DNA of 54,575 nt from Bacillota bacterium (GTDB lineage: Bacteria > Bacillota > Bacilli > Lactobacillales > Aerococcaceae). The position numbers and the translations under genes are program-made. Location: contig JAEZWY010000230.1 of NCBI GenBank assembly GCA_023442905.1, positions 1 through 54,575 of the forward strand, read 5' to 3'. Below, in pieces: positions 15,809 through 24,532 of the stretch; the stretch's first letter is position 1; every line of letters begins with the position of its first letter. The notes under the pieces are model-generated. The model ran no database searches. It saw only the letters and a list, made by a program, of their open reading frames with translations, and had not been told where the DNA came from.

Positions 15809-18430
15809 CTAACTTGGCACGAACCTCCCTTGTGCTCGAGACCCTGTTTGAATTAAGTTATATAATTCTTGTGAAACTTTTCTAATATCATCTTCACTTC
15901 TGACAATCATTTGTTGGATCGTAATTAATGATCCATATCCATCTTGACTTGTTGTAATACCGTTTGCCCCTACATTCACGTTTGATTGAATGTCGAAATC
16001 TGTCGGAACTGCATCTTGTATATCCTCAGAAACTTGACTCATTGCCTTATCAAAACCAACCCCTAAACCTTGAGCCATATCATCACCAATACCAGCAAAT
16101 ACAGTTGATGGAGATTTAATACCAAGTAAACCTTTTACTCCACTTACAATTCCACCTACAAAATTACTGATTTTATCTTTGATCCAAGTAACCATGGAGG
16201 CAATTCCATCCCAAAGACCACGTACAATATTTCGACCGATTTCGACAATTGCAATTGCTGCTTTTCCTATTCCCGTAATTAATGCCATCACAATTTGTGG
16301 TAAAGCAGCGACCAGGGAAGGGATAGCTTTAATTATGCCTACTACTAATTGCAAAATGATACGGATCCCCATATCGATAATCATCGGTAAGTTTGAGGTA
16401 ATAAAGTTAATAATGGAATTTAAAATTTGTGGTAAGGCTGCAATCAATCTGGGTAATGCCGCAACAATACCTTCAGCTAATGCCATGATAATTCGTAGAG
16501 CGGCATTTAATATTTGCCCTAAATTATTGATTAACGTATCTACTATTAAAATGATTGCATCGATGACTGCTGGAATTAGCTGTGGTAAGGCATCTGCTAT
16601 TCCGTTCGCTAATGCGACAACAATTTGGATAGCCGCATTAATTAAAATAGGTAAATTTTCAATGATAAACTCTGCAACAGTTGTTACTAAATATACGACC
16701 ATCTCAACTAACGGCTCGATATTCCCTACAATCGCTTCAATAATTCCTGTTAATAAAGCAATTGCACCTTCTAATAAAGGTGGCAGTAAAGTAGGCAAAA
16801 GTTCTACCAATACATTCACCAGTTCTGTTAGCATCGTGGCTATCATATTAATGGCATCTGGGATATACTCTGTAATTCGATTAATTCCTTGTATTAAAAA
16901 AGATGATATTCTCTCGCCTATAGCGGTAATATCACCTTCTTGAACTCCATCATTTAATATTTCAGTTATATCTCGAACTAATTCTGTTACATCACCAACT
17001 GCCCCTTGGGCCATTTCTGCAAACTGTTCTCCAATAACGATTTGTAATCCCTCATATGCTGACTTTAAACTTCGAACCGAACCTGCAAGACCGCTCTCCA
17101 TCGTATCCGACATTTGCTGTGCGGCACCATCGGCATTTTCAAGTTCCTTATATAGATTATTCATCTCATCGCCAGTTCCAGATAATAAAGCATTCACACC
17201 CGCTAGGTCTTGTTTATTGAAAATATTGCTTAATGCGTTCATTTTATCCGCTTCTGACAATCCATCGAGTTCCTTATTTAAATCGGTAAATATATCGTTC
17301 ATATCTCGAATATTCCCAGATGAATCAGTAACGCTTATGCCTAGACTTTCTAATTCTTTTGCAGCAGCTGAAGTGGGAGATGTTAAAGACATAATGATGT
17401 TTCTAAGTTTCGTTCCACCTTCTGCGCCTTTTATCCCGCGGTTTGCTAGGACTCCCAACATCACATTCAAAGTATCCAAATCTTGGCCAGCATTTTTCAT
17501 TGTTGCTCCTGCAACAAGAATACCTTCACCTAATTGCTGTACATCTGTGTTGGACTTTTGTGATGTCTTTGCCATTTTGTCCATATACAGATCCATATCA
17601 GCGATTTCAAGACCTAAGGCAGCCATGGAATCTGTCACCAAGTCAGATGCCCTTGCTAAATCCATATCACCCGCAGCTGCAAGGGTAAGCACACCAGGTA
17701 ATGCACCAATCGCCTGTTCTGTATCATATCCCGCTAAAGCTAGATAATTTAATGCTTCGGCTGATTCTGATGCCGAGAAACGTGTAGTTGCTCCCGCATC
17801 TTTTGCTGCTTGAGATAATTTACTAAAGGCTTCTTCCCCTTCTTCGCCTGTAAGTCCCATTGTTGCTTGAACTTGCTTCATGGCATCTTCATATTCGCCA
17901 TAAACATTTAAAGAGTCCTTTATAAACTTACCTGATGCGACTGCCCCAGTTCCAATTGCGGCCATTGCCGCAGCCGCTGCTTTTAAACCGGCTACTAATA
18001 CTTTACCTGCAATATCACCCGCTGTTTTTAAACCATTCACAAGTTTTTCTACTTTTTCTCGATTAAGATTCTTTACTTCTTCTTGTGAGTCCTTCAGTTC
18101 ACGTTCTAAGTTATTTAACTCAGCATTCGCATTATTTAACTGGGTTTGCCAAGAAAGTGTTCTTCTATCATTTTCTCCAAAGGATTCAGCAGCATTGGCA
18201 AGAGCCTTTTCTAGTGTTGATACTTTTTCCTTTTGTGAATCAATTTCTTTATTCAATACTGCATTTCTTGCGGTTATTGCTTTAATAGATTTATCATTTC
18301 TATCGAATTCTGATGTCACTAATTTCATTTCTGAGCCTAACACTCTGAAGCTTTGATTTATCTCACGTAACGACTTCTTAAATTCACGTTCTCCTTCAAC
18401 ACCAATTTTAAGTCCAAAATTGTCTGCCAT
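15809..18430 (-). CDS. Tail tape measure protein
   Basis: 873 residues from the ATG at 18430, chosen because TAGGAGGTGG lies before it. The N-terminus (FGLKIGVEGEREFKKSLREIN) and coiled coil (residues 25-140) lead into the TP901-type tape-measure core: YEDAMKQVQATMGLTGEEGEEAF, RFSASESAEALNYLALAGYD, GTKLRNIIMSLTSPTSAA. About 550-760 is a series of hydrophobic segments (LIPAVIDAIILIVDTLINNL and repeats of it), consistent with membrane insertion on DNA ejection. Its length sets the tail length, which by the 1.5 A per residue rule would be about 130 nm. The hydrophobic stretch is a run of ~40-residue degenerate repeats. Confidence 0.95.
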   Translation of the reverse strand: MADNFGLKIGVEGEREFKKSLREINQSFRVLGSEMKLVTSEFDRNDKSIKAITARNAVLNKEIDSQKEKVSTLEKALANAAESFGENDRRTLSWQTQLNNANAELNNLERELKDSQEEVKNLNREKVEKLVNGLKTAGDIAGKVLVAGLKAAAAAMAAIGTGAVASGKFIKDSLNVYGEYEDAMKQVQATMGLTGEEGEEAFSKLSQAAKDAGATTRFSASESAEALNYLALAGYDTEQAIGALPGVLTLAAAGDMDLARASDLVTDSMAALGLEIADMDLYMDKMAKTSQKSNTDVQQLGEGILVAGATMKNAGQDLDTLNVMLGVLANRGIKGAEGGTKLRNIIMSLTSPTSAAAKELESLGISVTDSSGNIRDMNDIFTDLNKELDGLSEADKMNALSNIFNKQDLAGVNALLSGTGDEMNNLYKELENADGAAQQMSDTMESGLAGSVRSLKSAYEGLQIVIGEQFAEMAQGAVGDVTELVRDITEILNDGVQEGDITAIGERISSFLIQGINRITEYIPDAINMIATMLTELVNVLVELLPTLLPPLLEGAIALLTGIIEAIVGNIEPLVEMVVYLVTTVAEFIIENLPILINAAIQIVVALANGIADALPQLIPAVIDAIILIVDTLINNLGQILNAALRIIMALAEGIVAALPRLIAALPQILNSIINFITSNLPMIIDMGIRIILQLVVGIIKAIPSLVAALPQIVMALITGIGKAAIAIVEIGRNIVRGLWDGIASMVTWIKDKISNFVGGIVSGVKGLLGIKSPSTVFAGIGDDMAQGLGVGFDKAMSQVSEDIQDAVPTDFDIQSNVNVGANGITTSQDGYGSLITIQQMIVRSEDDIRKVSQELYNLIQTGSRAQGRFVPS

Positions 18431-18501
18431 ACTGCCACCTCCTAACCATAACAAGTAAAAAAGCACCTCTTTGATTTGAGGTACTAGTAGAAACTTTATA
18501 T

Positions 18502-18705
18502 TTAAATACCATATGGAATAACTTCATCAATTGAAAGTTCATTTTTAGGTTTTGTGAGACCTGTGAATTGTTTGTGGATTTCCCATTGATCAAGTAAATG
18601 GCCAATAGGCATTAACCACACTTCTTCTTCAGTCCTTTTTAGCTGCGTGACTCCATAATAAATAAGTCGAGCAAACATTTCTTCATCGTTTACTCGACCA
18701 CTTCG
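18502..18705 (-). CDS. Tail assembly chaperone gpT extension, reached by -1 frameshift
   Basis: This region has no start codon of its own but reads open in the -1 frame from the slippery site at 18705-18711 to a TAA at 18502-18504. The 67 residues translate as RSGRVNDEEMFARLIYYGVT, QLKRTEEEVWLMPIGHLLDQ, WEIHKQFTGLTKPKNELSID and EVIPYGI. This matches the usual T part (..eevWlLplg.lldlWe.h kqf.G ... iDdiIPfGI). The fused gpGT product would be about 190 residues. gpG and gpGT load tail tube subunits on the tape measure. It lies immediately before the tape-measure gene as expected. Confidence 0.88.
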   Translation of the reverse strand, partial: RSGRVNDEEMFARLIYYGVTQLKRTEEEVWLMPIGHLLDQWEIHKQFTGLTKPKNELSIDEVIPYGI

Positions 18706-19073
18706 TTTTTTGTATCGGTTTCCTCCGACTCAATATATCGTTTTGTCCCTTTAAACATTGCTTCCATAATTGCATCTTTAAAAGTTGCCATCTCAGCAGG
18801 AGATGTTAACAGTTCCACATCATCTTCCGTTAACAATTCTTTCTTTTCTTCGTTCAATCGATTATGGATATAAATACTTTGATTGGCAAGTAAGGTAATT
18901 AACCAGACAATTTCATCTAAAGCCATCTCAAAGTTTTCAGCTTTCATTAACTTTTCACCTAAATCTTCTAAGCCCCCATACCTTTTTGCAATTTCCTTTG
19001 TCGCTTTAGTTGTTAAGATTAATTCATAGTCCAAACCACCAATTGATATCTTTGCACTTCTTTCACTCGTCAT
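18690..19073 (-). CDS. Tail assembly chaperone gpG
   Basis: 127 residues. The body (KISIGGLDYELILTTKATKEIAKRYGGLEDLGEKL, read as KISIGGLDYELILTTKATK and EIAKRYGGLEDLGEKL) and the helical EMALDEIVWLITLLANQSIY are typical of siphovirus gpG-type chaperones. The last codons contain A-AAA-AAC (ACA AAA AAC, T-K-N), a classic -1 slippery site that fuses it to the gpT extension. The ATG follows AAGGAGCG. It sits between the major tail protein and the tape measure, the canonical place. Confidence 0.92.
   Translation of the reverse strand: MTSERSAKISIGGLDYELILTTKATKEIAKRYGGLEDLGEKLMKAENFEMALDEIVWLITLLANQSIYIHNRLNEEKKELLTEDDVELLTSPAEMATFKDAIMEAMFKGTKRYIESEETDTKNEVVE
18705..18711 (-). promoter_or_regulatory. 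-1 ribosomal frameshift slippery heptamer
   Basis: AAAAAAC on the minus strand, in phase A-AAA-AAC with the gpG frame. After slipping one base back the ribosome reads CGA AGT GGT and continues for 67 codons. The gpG stop lies 12 bases downstream. Confidence 0.85.
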
Positions 19074-19088
19074 AATTGTTCGCTCCTT

Positions 19089-19685
19089 TTATCCTTCAGT
19101 TCCAGCAGCAAATACTGGTTCATACACTTCGCTATACCAACCGGTGATAATTTCTTGGTTTACCCCATCATCACCTTCGCTCACTTCAGCTTTCCATGGA
19201 TGCTTTCCTTGCCCATCAAGTTTGTTTCTCCGTAAAACCGTACCTTCAATTGTTGGTGTAGAGAAAGTAATACTATCTCCTTTTGTCGCAAGGTTTGTTG
19301 CTGGAATACCAAATTTCACTCGGTATAGCCAAAAATATCGGTGTTTTCCATTTGCCTTTTTCGCCCTAAAACCAATTGCAACTGGATCCCCGCCATCTTC
19401 ACTTGTGGAAATTAAGACATGGTTATCGTCAATTGTTGCCCCAGTTAAATCACTAGCTGCGGCCACACCGATATCATCAATACCAAGCGATAATGTTCCA
19501 CTTTGAAATTCTTTAATCACTTCAGCCGCACCATCGTCTGCATATAAAGTTGCTTCAGCTAACTCAACAGATAATTCAGCACTAATCGCCTTTGCTAAAG
19601 GAGTAGGAGTTTCATAGGTTTCATCACCATTTTCTCCTTCTGTTATTTTTGCATAATAAAGCCTATCCAATCCGATAGTTGCCAT
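19089..19685 (-). CDS. Major tail protein
   Basis: 198 residues of the siphovirus major tail tube family: N-terminal MATIGLDRLYYAKITEGENG, ETPTPLAKAISAELSVELAE, ATLYADDGAAEVIKEFQSGT, and GDPVAIGFRAKKANGKHRYF, then WLYRVKFGIPATNLATKGDS. The TPLAKAIS..LS.E....LYADD signature is very common in Bacillota phages. It forms the hollow tail tube. The gene is followed by gpG/gpGT and the tape measure. ATG behind GGAGG. Confidence 0.93.
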   Translation of the reverse strand: MATIGLDRLYYAKITEGENGDETYETPTPLAKAISAELSVELAEATLYADDGAAEVIKEFQSGTLSLGIDDIGVAAASDLTGATIDDNHVLISTSEDGGDPVAIGFRAKKANGKHRYFWLYRVKFGIPATNLATKGDSITFSTPTIEGTVLRRNKLDGQGKHPWKAEVSEGDDGVNQEIITGWYSEVYEPVFAAGTEG

Positions 19686-19688
19686 GAA

Positions 19689-20036
19689 TCATTCCTCCAT
19701 TTCAAATTCATAATATTTTGCTACATCAATTGCTAAATGGTGATAACCAGTATCATCTTCATGCCCGATATATCTCCTATCTGTAATAACAAAGTCCGCA
19801 CCCAAAAGAGTACGGACTAAACTATTTTTAATTGATGTATAATTCTTTTTTGAAAACAACGAAACTCTAACCTCTTGAACATCGTACTTCGGGAAATTAT
19901 CCGCATGTAATTCAAACATCTCTACAATCGGTGTTATGACAATATATAAATCAGGGGCAGTATCAGAAAAGATACCTGTTTCAACTGGAATACCACATTG
20001 TTCTGCAATTTGAGTCACTTCGGCTAGTACACTCAT
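19689..20036 (-). CDS. Tail terminator / completion protein
   Basis: 115 residues. The alpha/beta pattern (PVETGIFSDTAPDLYIVITP, VRVSLFSKKNYTSIKNSLVR, YHHLAIDVAKYYEFEMEE) and the position directly before the major tail protein match the small tail completion (neck-tail terminator) proteins of siphoviruses. It caps the tail tube and joins it to the head. It overlaps the HK97-gp10-like gene by four bases (ATGA). Confidence 0.78.
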   Translation of the reverse strand: MSVLAEVTQIAEQCGIPVETGIFSDTAPDLYIVITPIVEMFELHADNFPKYDVQEVRVSLFSKKNYTSIKNSLVRTLLGADFVITDRRYIGHEDDTGYHHLAIDVAKYYEFEMEE

Positions 20037-20464
20037 ATATTTTCCACTTCTTCTTCCAATTTTTTAATCATGACTTCCATACAAGGCTGTCTTGATGTTC
20101 TTCTTGCAGGTTTTAAAAATGGCTTTGCAGGTTGTCCAGATTTTCCATATTCGATGATGTTTGCTAATTTAGCATTGCTCACTCCGTCTTTACGCGGTTC
20201 ATTAAACCCTACTTTAACATTATGGTTTCCCCTTCGATCAACTAAGGCAGGTGATACTCCTAATGCAGATACCAACTCACCAGTTGATCTACTTGGCAGT
20301 TTTGTATCTTTTCCAATTACCGAACTTAAATTGGACTTCATTTTTTCTAATACAACTTCTCCGCCTGCTTCAAGGACTCTCGGAACGATTTCATCTGTCT
20401 TACTTCCCAATCTAGATATCTTCATCAAGAATTCTTCTGGCATTTTAATATTCACTTTAGCCAT
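20033..20464 (-). CDS. HK97 gp10-like neck protein
   Basis: 143 residues resembling HK97 gp10 family proteins: KMPEEFLMKISRLGSKTDEI, VPRVLEAGGEVVLEKMKSNL, GKSGQPAKPFLKPARRTSRQ. The phrase YGKSGQPAKPFLKPA is the family hallmark. These proteins connect the head-tail joint with the tail. It overlaps the head-closure gene by eight bases, and its start ATG follows GGTGGTGG, so the pair is translationally coupled. Confidence 0.88.
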   Translation of the reverse strand: MAKVNIKMPEEFLMKISRLGSKTDEIVPRVLEAGGEVVLEKMKSNLSSVIGKDTKLPSRSTGELVSALGVSPALVDRRGNHNVKVGFNEPRKDGVSNAKLANIIEYGKSGQPAKPFLKPARRTSRQPCMEVMIKKLEEEVENI

Positions 20465-20792
20465 CTGCTGCCACCACCTTTTTAGTTAAAACTTCGATAT
20501 ACATATTTCTATTTTTCACATTATCAACACTTATTATCTCGTACCGTCCGTCATCACATACAATAAACATTTTTGGTTTAATGGGTAAATCGGGAATGTT
20601 TCTAAAACGAAATAACGCATTCGCTTCAGAAAAGGCGGCTCTATTTGCCCAGGTTTTACTTCCAAATCGTTCTTCTTTATAAGCTGTTACAGAAGCTAAT
20701 ATTTTATCGGTTTCTTCACTGAAAGACTCTTCATCTTTTACAATTTCACGTGTGATAATGTCGATAAGTGTGCGCATTTTTCCAAAACTCAT
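20457..20792 (-). CDS. Phage head closure protein
   Basis: 111 residues, head-closure (Phage_H_T_join) family: SFGKMRTLIDIITREIVKDE, ILASVTAYKEERFGSKTWAN, RFRNIPDLPIKPKMFIVCDD, GRYEIISVDNVKNRNMYIEV. The family plugs the connector after DNA packaging. ATG after GGAAGGTG. Neighbours on both sides (gp6-like connector, gp10-like) support the call. Confidence 0.88.
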   Translation of the reverse strand: MSFGKMRTLIDIITREIVKDEESFSEETDKILASVTAYKEERFGSKTWANRAAFSEANALFRFRNIPDLPIKPKMFIVCDDGRYEIISVDNVKNRNMYIEVLTKKVVAADG

Positions 20793-20795
20793 ACA

Positions 20796-21104
20796 CTACA
20801 CCTTCCAATCTCTATCTAACCGTAGTAATAAGTTTACTGTTTTCCACACCTGTTCTCCAGCAAGTGCGCTATCTGCAAAAAAGCCACCTGTACTACCATC
20901 TCGACTTTCATAAAAGTGAGAAGCCAACATGATAATCGCTTGCTCTGTTGTAGCAGGCATATTTTCATTTTTATATGTGCCTTCTTTAATATGTTGATAA
21001 CTTTCTGCATAAGATATGGCTGCAGTGATGTACATTTCTATTAAAGCATCATCTTTATCATGTTGGAGTATTAAATTAGCTTTTACTTTTTCTAGTAATG
21101 TCAT
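20796..21104 (-). CDS. Head-tail connector protein, gp6-like
   Basis: 102 residues from the ATG at 21104 (AAAGGTGG upstream; earlier GTGs lack spacing). The helical pattern TLLEKVKANLILQHDKDDAL, IEMYITAAISYAESYQHI, TTEQAIIMLASHFYESRDGS and VNLLLRLDRDW is the HK97 gp6 connector family. It forms a ring under the portal. Located between the head fibre and head closure genes. Confidence 0.88.
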   Translation of the reverse strand: MTLLEKVKANLILQHDKDDALIEMYITAAISYAESYQHIKEGTYKNENMPATTEQAIIMLASHFYESRDGSTGGFFADSALAGEQVWKTVNLLLRLDRDWKV

Positions 21105-21118
21105 CACTAACACCACCT

Positions 21119-21346
21119 TTAATTATCTGACATATAATCAGATGTTTTTAATTTTGATAGTAATGCATTGAAATCGGCAACTAAATCTTCTACTGTTTCC
21201 GCAGTACTATCCGATTGATTTACCATTTTTTCATTTGAAGAAGAAGGAAGGCCAGTGACCTTCGCCCCTTCTTCAATAACAAGTTCCCCACCAATAACCG
21301 TTTTCTCTCCGCCTTGTTCTGTATAATTTTTAGTGTTATACCCCAT
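21119..21346 (-). CDS. Head fibre protein
   Basis: 75 residues of the Phage_fiber_2 (head fibre) type: MGYNTKNYTEQGGEKTVIGG, ELVIEEGAKVTGLP, followed by a Ser/Thr linker and DLVADFNALLSKLKTSDYM. The N-terminal repeat GGEKTVIGGELVIEEGAKV is the family signature. It decorates the capsid surface. ATG after AAGGGG. Placed directly after the major capsid gene. Confidence 0.88.
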   Translation of the reverse strand: MGYNTKNYTEQGGEKTVIGGELVIEEGAKVTGLPSSSNEKMVNQSDSTAETVEDLVADFNALLSKLKTSDYMSDN

Positions 21347-21363
21347 CGCACTCTACCCCTTTA

Positions 21364-22560
21364 TTATTTTTGTTGTAAGACTTTGATTGCTTCTGGCAAG
21401 ATCAACTTTCCATCGACACGTTGACTGGCTAAGAAACCAACTTGACCTGTCGTTGCAAATAATTCGTTTAATCGTTTGAATGAACGACCTTGACGATCCG
21501 CAATCCAGTAGTAACCAAAGTCACCGAAAGCAATCGACTTCACTCCACTCGCTATTGTAGGTGCATAAGCTGATGTATAGATTGGACGATTCAATAAAGT
21601 ATCTGGCGTACCCGCTGTTAATGATGGTTGCCATAAATATTGTCCTTGGCCATCCTTTAATTTTCTAATTGCTTTTACTGTTGCATCATTCATAATGAAT
21701 ACTGCATTTTTACGATAAGGCGCCTTCAAAGAAAACACTAAATCAATAATCTCATCTGCAGTAATAGCTGTGGTAGATGCTGCTGTTACTCCAAGTTCAG
21801 CACCGCCAGTATCATTAAAGATTCCCGTTGGTTTTCCTTCGCCATTACCTACAAGAAATGCCTCTTCCTCTTTAGCACCAATTCTTCGAGCAAACTCAGT
21901 TGAAATATAGTTCTCTAAATTAAACACACTATCATTTAACAATTCATCTGAAACCTTTAACATTGTACCAAGCTTGTATGCGCCGATGGATGTTTGTCCA
22001 AATGCTGAGTCACTTTCTTCAAATTCTTCACCCTCATCAAGCCATGCAGCAGACCCTTTCGTTGTTACAACTGGAATCTTACGGTCACCACTCGATGTCT
22101 TAACTACTTTTGCTAATTGACGGAATACATTTTCTTCTTCTAGCGTTTGAACAAGTGTACGCTCAAATTCATCTGGAACTAAAAAACCACCTTCCGAGTC
22201 AGTTCCTACGGAAAGTGAGTTCATAACTTCTTGTGTTGGTGCTTTACTTCTCATTGCATTCCAAAATGCATTTTTATATTCGTCTGACGCTCGACCTTCT
22301 TTTGATTCCATGCCTGGCACAGAAGGTTTACCAATGATAGGTGTATTTATTGGTCGATTTAACTCTGCATCTAATGCTTCTTGCCTTTCTAATCGTTGGA
22401 TTTCTTTACCTAAATTCATAATATCTTCTTCCATACGATCGTACATCTGCGCATCTTCAGCTGATACTAAACCATCACTTCCTCGTTTTGTATCTAAAAA
22501 TGCCTTAGCTGCCTCCCATGCTTTTGCTCTTTTCTCTCGTAATTCTAAAATTTTATTCAT
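21364..22560 (-). CDS. Major capsid protein, HK97 fold
   Basis: 398 residues. Residues 1-60 (LELREKRAKAWEAAKAFLDT, QMYDRMEEDIMNLGKEIQRL) are the coiled-coil delta scaffold. Cleavage by the ClpP-like protease is expected near residues 95-115, before SVGTDSEGGFLVPDEF, which opens the mature subunit. The remainder is the HK97 fold: LKVSDELLNDSVFNLENYI, AFLVGNGEGKPTGIF, KNAVFIMNDATVKAIRKLKD, IAFGDFGYYWIADRQG. ATG after TAGGAGG. Confidence 0.96.
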   Translation of the reverse strand: MNKILELREKRAKAWEAAKAFLDTKRGSDGLVSAEDAQMYDRMEEDIMNLGKEIQRLERQEALDAELNRPINTPIIGKPSVPGMESKEGRASDEYKNAFWNAMRSKAPTQEVMNSLSVGTDSEGGFLVPDEFERTLVQTLEEENVFRQLAKVVKTSSGDRKIPVVTTKGSAAWLDEGEEFEESDSAFGQTSIGAYKLGTMLKVSDELLNDSVFNLENYISTEFARRIGAKEEEAFLVGNGEGKPTGIFNDTGGAELGVTAASTTAITADEIIDLVFSLKAPYRKNAVFIMNDATVKAIRKLKDGQGQYLWQPSLTAGTPDTLLNRPIYTSAYAPTIASGVKSIAFGDFGYYWIADRQGRSFKRLNELFATTGQVGFLASQRVDGKLILPEAIKVLQQK

Positions 22561-22572
22561 ATTGATTTCCTC

Positions 22573-23259
22573 CTAATATTTCAATAGATTAAGCCGCTCA
22601 TAAAGCGGATCAACTGATTGTTTTACTTGTGGTTTTTGTATTTTGTTTAACAGTGAATTTGTAACTGCTCGCCTACTAAAAACGAAACTATTTTCAGGTT
22701 GGTTTTCATCTTTACCATTTGCGAACATAATGGCATCCGCAAATCCTAGTTCAATTGCTTTATGTGCATTAAGCCACGTTTCAGCATCCATTAATTCCGA
22801 TAGTTTATTTCTTGATAAACTTGTTTTAATTTCATAAGCGTTAATAATGCTTTCTTTTACTTCATCAAGCATATGCACCGTCTTTTTCATTTCTTCACTA
22901 TCACCAATTGCAACAGTAAACGGATTATGAACCATCATTAGGGACGTTGGTGACATTTGAATTTCAGTGCCTGCCATCGCAATCACAGATGCTGCCGATG
23001 CGGCAATGCCATCAATTTTCACAATGACATCGCCAGGATATTCCATCAGCATGTTGTAAATTTGTGCAGCTGCAATACAATCACCCCCTGGCGAATTAAT
23101 CCAAACTTCAATATCGCCTATGCCTTGCACGAGTTCTTCCCTAAAGGCAGATGGTGTGACTTCATCATCAAACCAACTCTCCTCTGCTATTGCCCCATAT
23201 AAATGAAGGGTTCGCTTGTCGGTTTCATTTTCTTTTGTCCAATTCCAAAACTTCTTCAT
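22573..23259 (-). CDS. ClpP-like head maturation protease
   Basis: 228 residues from the ATG at 23259 (AAAGGAGG, 8 bases upstream; this start lies inside the portal gene's end). It has the ClpP fold: WINSPGGDCIAAAQIYNML, the nucleophile S88 in GIAASAASVIAMAG, and H111 in MMVHNPFTVA; the acidic member lies further on near DAETWLNAHKAIELGFAD. It trims the capsid delta domain during prohead maturation. The position between portal and capsid is canonical. Confidence 0.95.
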   Translation of the reverse strand: MKKFWNWTKENETDKRTLHLYGAIAEESWFDDEVTPSAFREELVQGIGDIEVWINSPGGDCIAAAQIYNMLMEYPGDVIVKIDGIAASAASVIAMAGTEIQMSPTSLMMVHNPFTVAIGDSEEMKKTVHMLDEVKESIINAYEIKTSLSRNKLSELMDAETWLNAHKAIELGFADAIMFANGKDENQPENSFVFSRRAVTNSLLNKIQKPQVKQSVDPLYERLNLLKY

Positions 23260-24511
23260 CTTCGGTTTCCTCCTTTTCATATTTCTTTGCAAACACACCT
23301 GCGTCTTGGAGTTTCGTCATATTCCCATTGATTAAATATAAATCTCCACCAAGTTCATCCGGTATCCTGTCTAAGTTCTCAAGTTCACGAATATCATTAG
23401 CACTCATCCAGCCATTTTGTCTTGCTGTTGCGTAGCCACTCATTCGTGAAGCATAATCACCCCTAAGCAATCCATCCACATTAAATTTCACAAAGTAAGC
23501 TTTCTTTTCGCTATTAGTAAACAATGAACGACTAATTGCTTGCTCCCACCGAATAACCCATGGATCAAGTGTGTATTTAACGAATTCTAATGATTGTTGC
23601 TCTATATTAGAAAAGCTCGATTTCTCCAAATCACCGACCATATGAGGTGGTACTCGGAAAATTCGAGCGATCTCGTTAATCTGAAATTTTCTTGTTTCTA
23701 AAAATTGAGCTTGATCAGGTGCAATTGCGATTTGTTGATACTTCATACCTTCTTCTAATACAGCAACTCGATGCGCATTACTTGAACCTTGATAAGCTTT
23801 ATTCCAGCTATCTTTTACCCTTTGTGGATCTTTAATAGTTCCTGGATGTTCTAAGACTCCCCCCGGTGCTGCTCCATTGGCAAAAAACTTTGCACCATAT
23901 TCTTCAGTAGCCATTGCCAGACCGACTGCATTTTTCGCCATAGCAATTGGTGAATAGCCAACTAAACCATCAAAACCAAGTCCAGGTATGTGCAGAACAT
24001 CTTCAGCTTTTAATGCAACAGTTGTCTTCTCTGAACCACTCATTTCATCAAATGTTTTGGTGTATAAATAATATAAATTACCTCTAGCATCTCTTTCGAC
24101 TGACATTTTATTTGGCATGAGTGGATAAAGCGCAATGACTTCACCTTTTCCATTTCGAATAATTTGTGCATACGCATTTCCCCATAATAAAAGATGAGTC
24201 ATTAATGTTTCTCTAAACACAAATGAACTCATCTCAGGATTTGGTTCGTCATGAAGTAAAAAATATAAGGTATGGGATACCGCTTTTTCTTTTCCACCTG
24301 TATCTGTATATTTATATAAGTGCAGTGGTAAACCTGCTACCGCTTCAGCTAATATTCGTACACATGAATATACTGCGGTCATTTGCATCGCTGTAAATTC
24401 ATTGACTGCTTTTCCACTACTAGAGTTTCCAAAGAAAAAACTATAGTTACTTCCAAATGAATAGTTTTGTGGTTTATCTCTCGCTTTGAAAAAATTTGTA
24501 AACCACCGCAT
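23225..24511 (-). CDS. Portal protein, HK97 family
   Basis: 428 residues: AVNEFTAMQMTAVYSCVRIL, AEAVAGLPLHLYKYTD, LLHDEPNPEMSSFVFRETLM, HIPGLGFDGLVGYSPIAMAK, FQINEIARIFRVPPHMVGDL and SFSNIEQQSLEFVKYTLDPW are the classical phage_portal (HK97) blocks. The dodecameric portal is the vertex for DNA entry and the docking site for terminase. The charged tail (KYEKEETEDEEVLELDKRK) overlaps the start of the protease gene. ATG after GAGGAGGTGATG. Confidence 0.97.
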   Translation of the reverse strand: MRWFTNFFKARDKPQNYSFGSNYSFFFGNSSSGKAVNEFTAMQMTAVYSCVRILAEAVAGLPLHLYKYTDTGGKEKAVSHTLYFLLHDEPNPEMSSFVFRETLMTHLLLWGNAYAQIIRNGKGEVIALYPLMPNKMSVERDARGNLYYLYTKTFDEMSGSEKTTVALKAEDVLHIPGLGFDGLVGYSPIAMAKNAVGLAMATEEYGAKFFANGAAPGGVLEHPGTIKDPQRVKDSWNKAYQGSSNAHRVAVLEEGMKYQQIAIAPDQAQFLETRKFQINEIARIFRVPPHMVGDLEKSSFSNIEQQSLEFVKYTLDPWVIRWEQAISRSLFTNSEKKAYFVKFNVDGLLRGDYASRMSGYATARQNGWMSANDIRELENLDRIPDELGGDLYLINGNMTKLQDAGVFAKKYEKEETEDEEVLELDKRK

Positions 24512-24532
24512 ATGAACATCACCTCCTCAACA

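Noticed and set aside
16179..16943. 254-residue plus-strand reading opposite the tape-measure gene
   Set aside because: Mirror of the Ile/Ala-rich repeat segment of the tape measure; typical antisense artefact.
18408..18605. 65-residue minus-strand reading starting MAIYLINGKSTN
   Set aside because: It overlaps the real -1 frame gpT extension in another phase and the tape-measure start; no similarity and no ribosome binding site.
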